DNA from: Firmicutes bacterium UBA5499
GTDB taxonomy: Bacteria > Bacillota > DTU084
Reading direction: 5' to 3'
Length of the DNA stretch: 6,415 bases
NCBI GenBank assembly: GCA_002426275.1
Contig: DIPB01000061.1
Span: forward strand, 2,776-9,190
Translations under genes and position numbers: made by a program
Part shown: piece by piece, positions 5,080 to 6,415 of the stretch
Layout: each line of letters begins with the position of its first letter
Numbering within the stretch: the first letter of the stretch is position 1
Notes under the pieces: generated by a model
The model's input: the letters and a program-made list of their open reading frames with translations, nothing else
What the model was told of the DNA's origin: nothing
The model's database searches: none

Positions 5080-5919
5080 CCGCTTAAGCTTCCGATAGGC
5101 CAGGGCAAGCCCGCCCCTGCTTGTCTCCCGCAGGGACTCAGGCAGAGCCTTGCCGACTTGGCCCATGGTTTTGATGACTTCATCCGCGCTCAGCGCGCTC
5201 CTGAGTCCGGCCAGCGCCATTTCCGCAGCTGAGAGGGCATTGACTGCGCCTAAGACATTACGTTTAATGCAAGGAATCTCCACCAGCCCTTCCACCGGAT
5301 CGCAGACCAGGCCCAGGACGTTTTTCAGGGCAAAAGCCACAGCGTGACCGATCTGCTGAACTTCTCCACCTCTGAGTTCCACCAGGGCGCCGGCCGCCAT
5401 GGCCGAGGCGGCGCCGCATTCCGCCTGGCAGCCTCCTTCTGCCCCGGACAGTGTGGCCAAGCTTTCAATCACAAGTCCCACTCCCGCGGCGCAGGCCAAG
5501 CCCTGAACCAAATCCGCGTCTGTCAGCGCGTACGCTTCCGCCACAGGCAAAAGCACAGCCGGCAAAATGCCGCAGGAACCCGCGGTGGGAGCGGCCACGA
5601 TCTTGCCCATGCAAGCGTTCTCTTCCGCCACAGCCAAAGCTGTCGCCACAACTTCGCTGAAAAGCCCACCTACGATGCGCTTGCCGCAGTTGGCGTAAGC
5701 GTAAGCGCCGCCGGCTACCAGACCGCTGCGGGAAAAAAGAGGTTTTTCTCGTCCTTCCCGCCTGGCCTGCCGCATCACAAGCAGGCGCGCAGCCAGCTTC
5801 TTTTTGATTTCTTCCGCCGGAACGCCCGTTTCCTTCTCTTCCGTTTCCAAGACCAGCTGAGAAAACGTGATGTTCCTTTGCTTGGCCGCAGCCAGCTGCT
5901 TATCCAGACTCTGTGCCAT
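5074..5919 (-). CDS. sdaAA: L-serine dehydratase, iron-sulfur-dependent, alpha subunit
   Basis: The catalytic subunit that, with SdaAB, converts L-serine to pyruvate and ammonia using an oxygen-sensitive [4Fe-4S] cluster with an open iron site. The 281 residues are close to the usual 290. Motifs are APTAGSCGILP (110-120), SGAEGGCQAECGAAS (158-172), CDPVEG (206-211) and EIPCIKRN (214-221). Cys164, Cys206 and Cys217 correspond to the three cluster ligands known from the family; Cys168 is additional. The C-terminus (YRKLKRQ) carries no cysteine, unlike the C-terminal cysteine tail of the fused Legionella-type enzyme. ATG at 5919 starts one base after the sdaAB stop. Its GGAGG (5926-5930) is inside the sdaAB coding end, six bases upstream, so translation is probably coupled for equal subunit supply. 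The serine-to-pyruvate step would feed fermentation together with ferredoxin-linked pyruvate oxidation (inference). Confidence 0.96.
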   Translation of the reverse strand: MAQSLDKQLAAAKQRNITFSQLVLETEEKETGVPAEEIKKKLAARLLVMRQARREGREKPLFSRSGLVAGGAYAYANCGKRIVGGLFSEVVATALAVAEENACMGKIVAAPTAGSCGILPAVLLPVAEAYALTDADLVQGLACAAGVGLVIESLATLSGAEGGCQAECGAASAMAAGALVELRGGEVQQIGHAVAFALKNVLGLVCDPVEGLVEIPCIKRNVLGAVNALSAAEMALAGLRSALSADEVIKTMGQVGKALPESLRETSRGGLALAYRKLKRQ

Positions 5920-5920
5920 T

Positions 5921-6415
5921 TCAGTCCTCCAAGCTGGGGATGGTCCGCACCCACTTTATTTTGGCCGCCAGGCGAGCAAGCAATTGCGCTGATAGAGTGG
6001 AGTCCATCTCTGCAGCCAAAAGAGCGCCTCCGCCGCGTCTTTCCCTGGACACGCTCATCTGCGCGATATTTATTCCTTCTTCCGCCAGTAGGGCCGTGAT
6101 TTCAGCCACCATGCCGGGCTGATCGTGATAACTGGCCAGCAGTGTAGGATATTCGCCGCCCAAATCTATTTTAAAAGCGTCCAGTTCCCTGAGTCTAATC
6201 CTGCCGCCGCCGATCGACGTTCCTACTATTCTTAATTCTCTGTTACTTCCTGCAAGAAACAAATCCGCCTCATTGGGATGATAGCGATATTCGTCCTGGA
6301 ATTCAATGCTATATGCCAGGCCGAGCTTTTGCGCCAGCTGATCGGCGTTTGAAATTACAGGGTCATCTGGTCGAATTCCCAGGCATCCGGCCAGAAGGGC
6401 CAAGTCTGTGCCGTG
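5921..6415 (-). CDS. sdaAB: L-serine dehydratase, iron-sulfur-dependent, beta subunit (partial, 5' end outside the window)
   Basis: Only the C-terminal 164 residues are present. The reading frame is open to the window edge and its first residues, HGTDLALLAGCLG, match the family's internal GHGTD-ALLAGLLG motif. The TTG codon at 6403 is therefore not a start, and roughly 55-60 N-terminal residues are missing. After the substrate-domain segment (HPNEADLFL, GTSIGGGRIRL) a regulatory ACT domain begins near YPTLLASYHDQPGMVAEI and runs through INIAQMSVSRERRGG to the C-terminus; ACT domains in this enzyme group are thought to bind serine or help assembly. The TGA stop is one base before the sdaAA start. 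Separate beta and alpha genes in this order are typical of Bacillota. Confidence 0.95.
   Translation of the reverse strand, partial: HGTDLALLAGCLGIRPDDPVISNADQLAQKLGLAYSIEFQDEYRYHPNEADLFLAGSNRELRIVGTSIGGGRIRLRELDAFKIDLGGEYPTLLASYHDQPGMVAEITALLAEEGINIAQMSVSRERRGGGALLAAEMDSTLSAQLLARLAAKIKWVRTIPSLED

Noticed and set aside
5344..6099. 251-residue plus-strand ORF
   Set aside because: It lies antisense to sdaAA and sdaAB, both with conserved catalytic motifs, and its composition (His, Arg, Gln and Pro rich) is typical of a shadow frame.
5921..6403. TTG at 6403 as the start of the serine dehydratase beta subunit
   Set aside because: The frame is open upstream and encodes HGTD, an internal family motif; the gene is cut by the window edge.

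Overview
The window looks like a chromosomal segment of an anaerobic, low-to-mid GC Gram-positive bacterium (Bacillota, probably a clostridial or Peptococcaceae/Syntrophomonadaceae-like lineage). The evidence is a classic 2[4Fe-4S] clostridial ferredoxin, an oxygen-sensitive two-subunit iron-sulfur L-serine dehydratase, a Cat2/4-hydroxybutyrate-type CoA-transferase, a short-chain acyl-CoA dehydrogenase, and strong AGGAGG-like ribosome binding sites. The genus is inference and cannot be fixed from this sequence alone.

Every gene I can support lies on the minus strand, so transcription reads from high to low coordinates. (1) 6415-5074: sdaAB (cut by the window edge) and sdaAA, one base apart, encode the L-serine dehydratase subunits. 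A perfect 16-bp hairpin covers the sdaAA stop codon. (2) 4945-3490: a patatin-like phospholipase and a secreted peptidoglycan-binding protein form a tight two-gene operon with a 4-nt gap. (3) 3392-2244: a GTG-started acyl-CoA dehydrogenase has its own near-consensus promoter and a downstream terminator. (4) 1933-572: an acyl-CoA:acetate-type CoA-transferase has a promoter very close to its start. (5) 210-37: a 57-residue ferredoxin, preceded by an AT-rich gap that carries a degenerate tandem array.

The acyl-CoA dehydrogenase, CoA-transferase and ferredoxin fit fermentative or syntrophic short-chain fatty acid (butyrate-like) metabolism: oxidation or reduction at the acyl-CoA level, CoA exchange with acetate, and low-potential electron carriage. 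They appear to be separate transcription units, and no etfAB, crotonase or thiolase is present, so a single pathway is inference. Serine dehydratase would supply pyruvate and ammonia from serine.

The most unusual element is at about 361-544. It is a run of about eight contiguous, diverged 23-bp units, whose alternate units match best (a 46-bp higher-order period), in the 361-bp gap between the CoA-transferase and ferredoxin genes. It has no spacers, so it is not a CRISPR array, and 23 is not a multiple of three, so it is unlikely to be coding. The second most interesting item is the uncharacterised His/Cys-rich C-terminal domain of the peptidoglycan-binding protein, which has a loose resemblance to the L,D-transpeptidase active-site layout. 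By eye the serine dehydratase to acyl-CoA dehydrogenase part is clearly richer in GC than the left third. No tRNA, rRNA, insertion sequence, phage gene, CRISPR array or known riboswitch was recognised.
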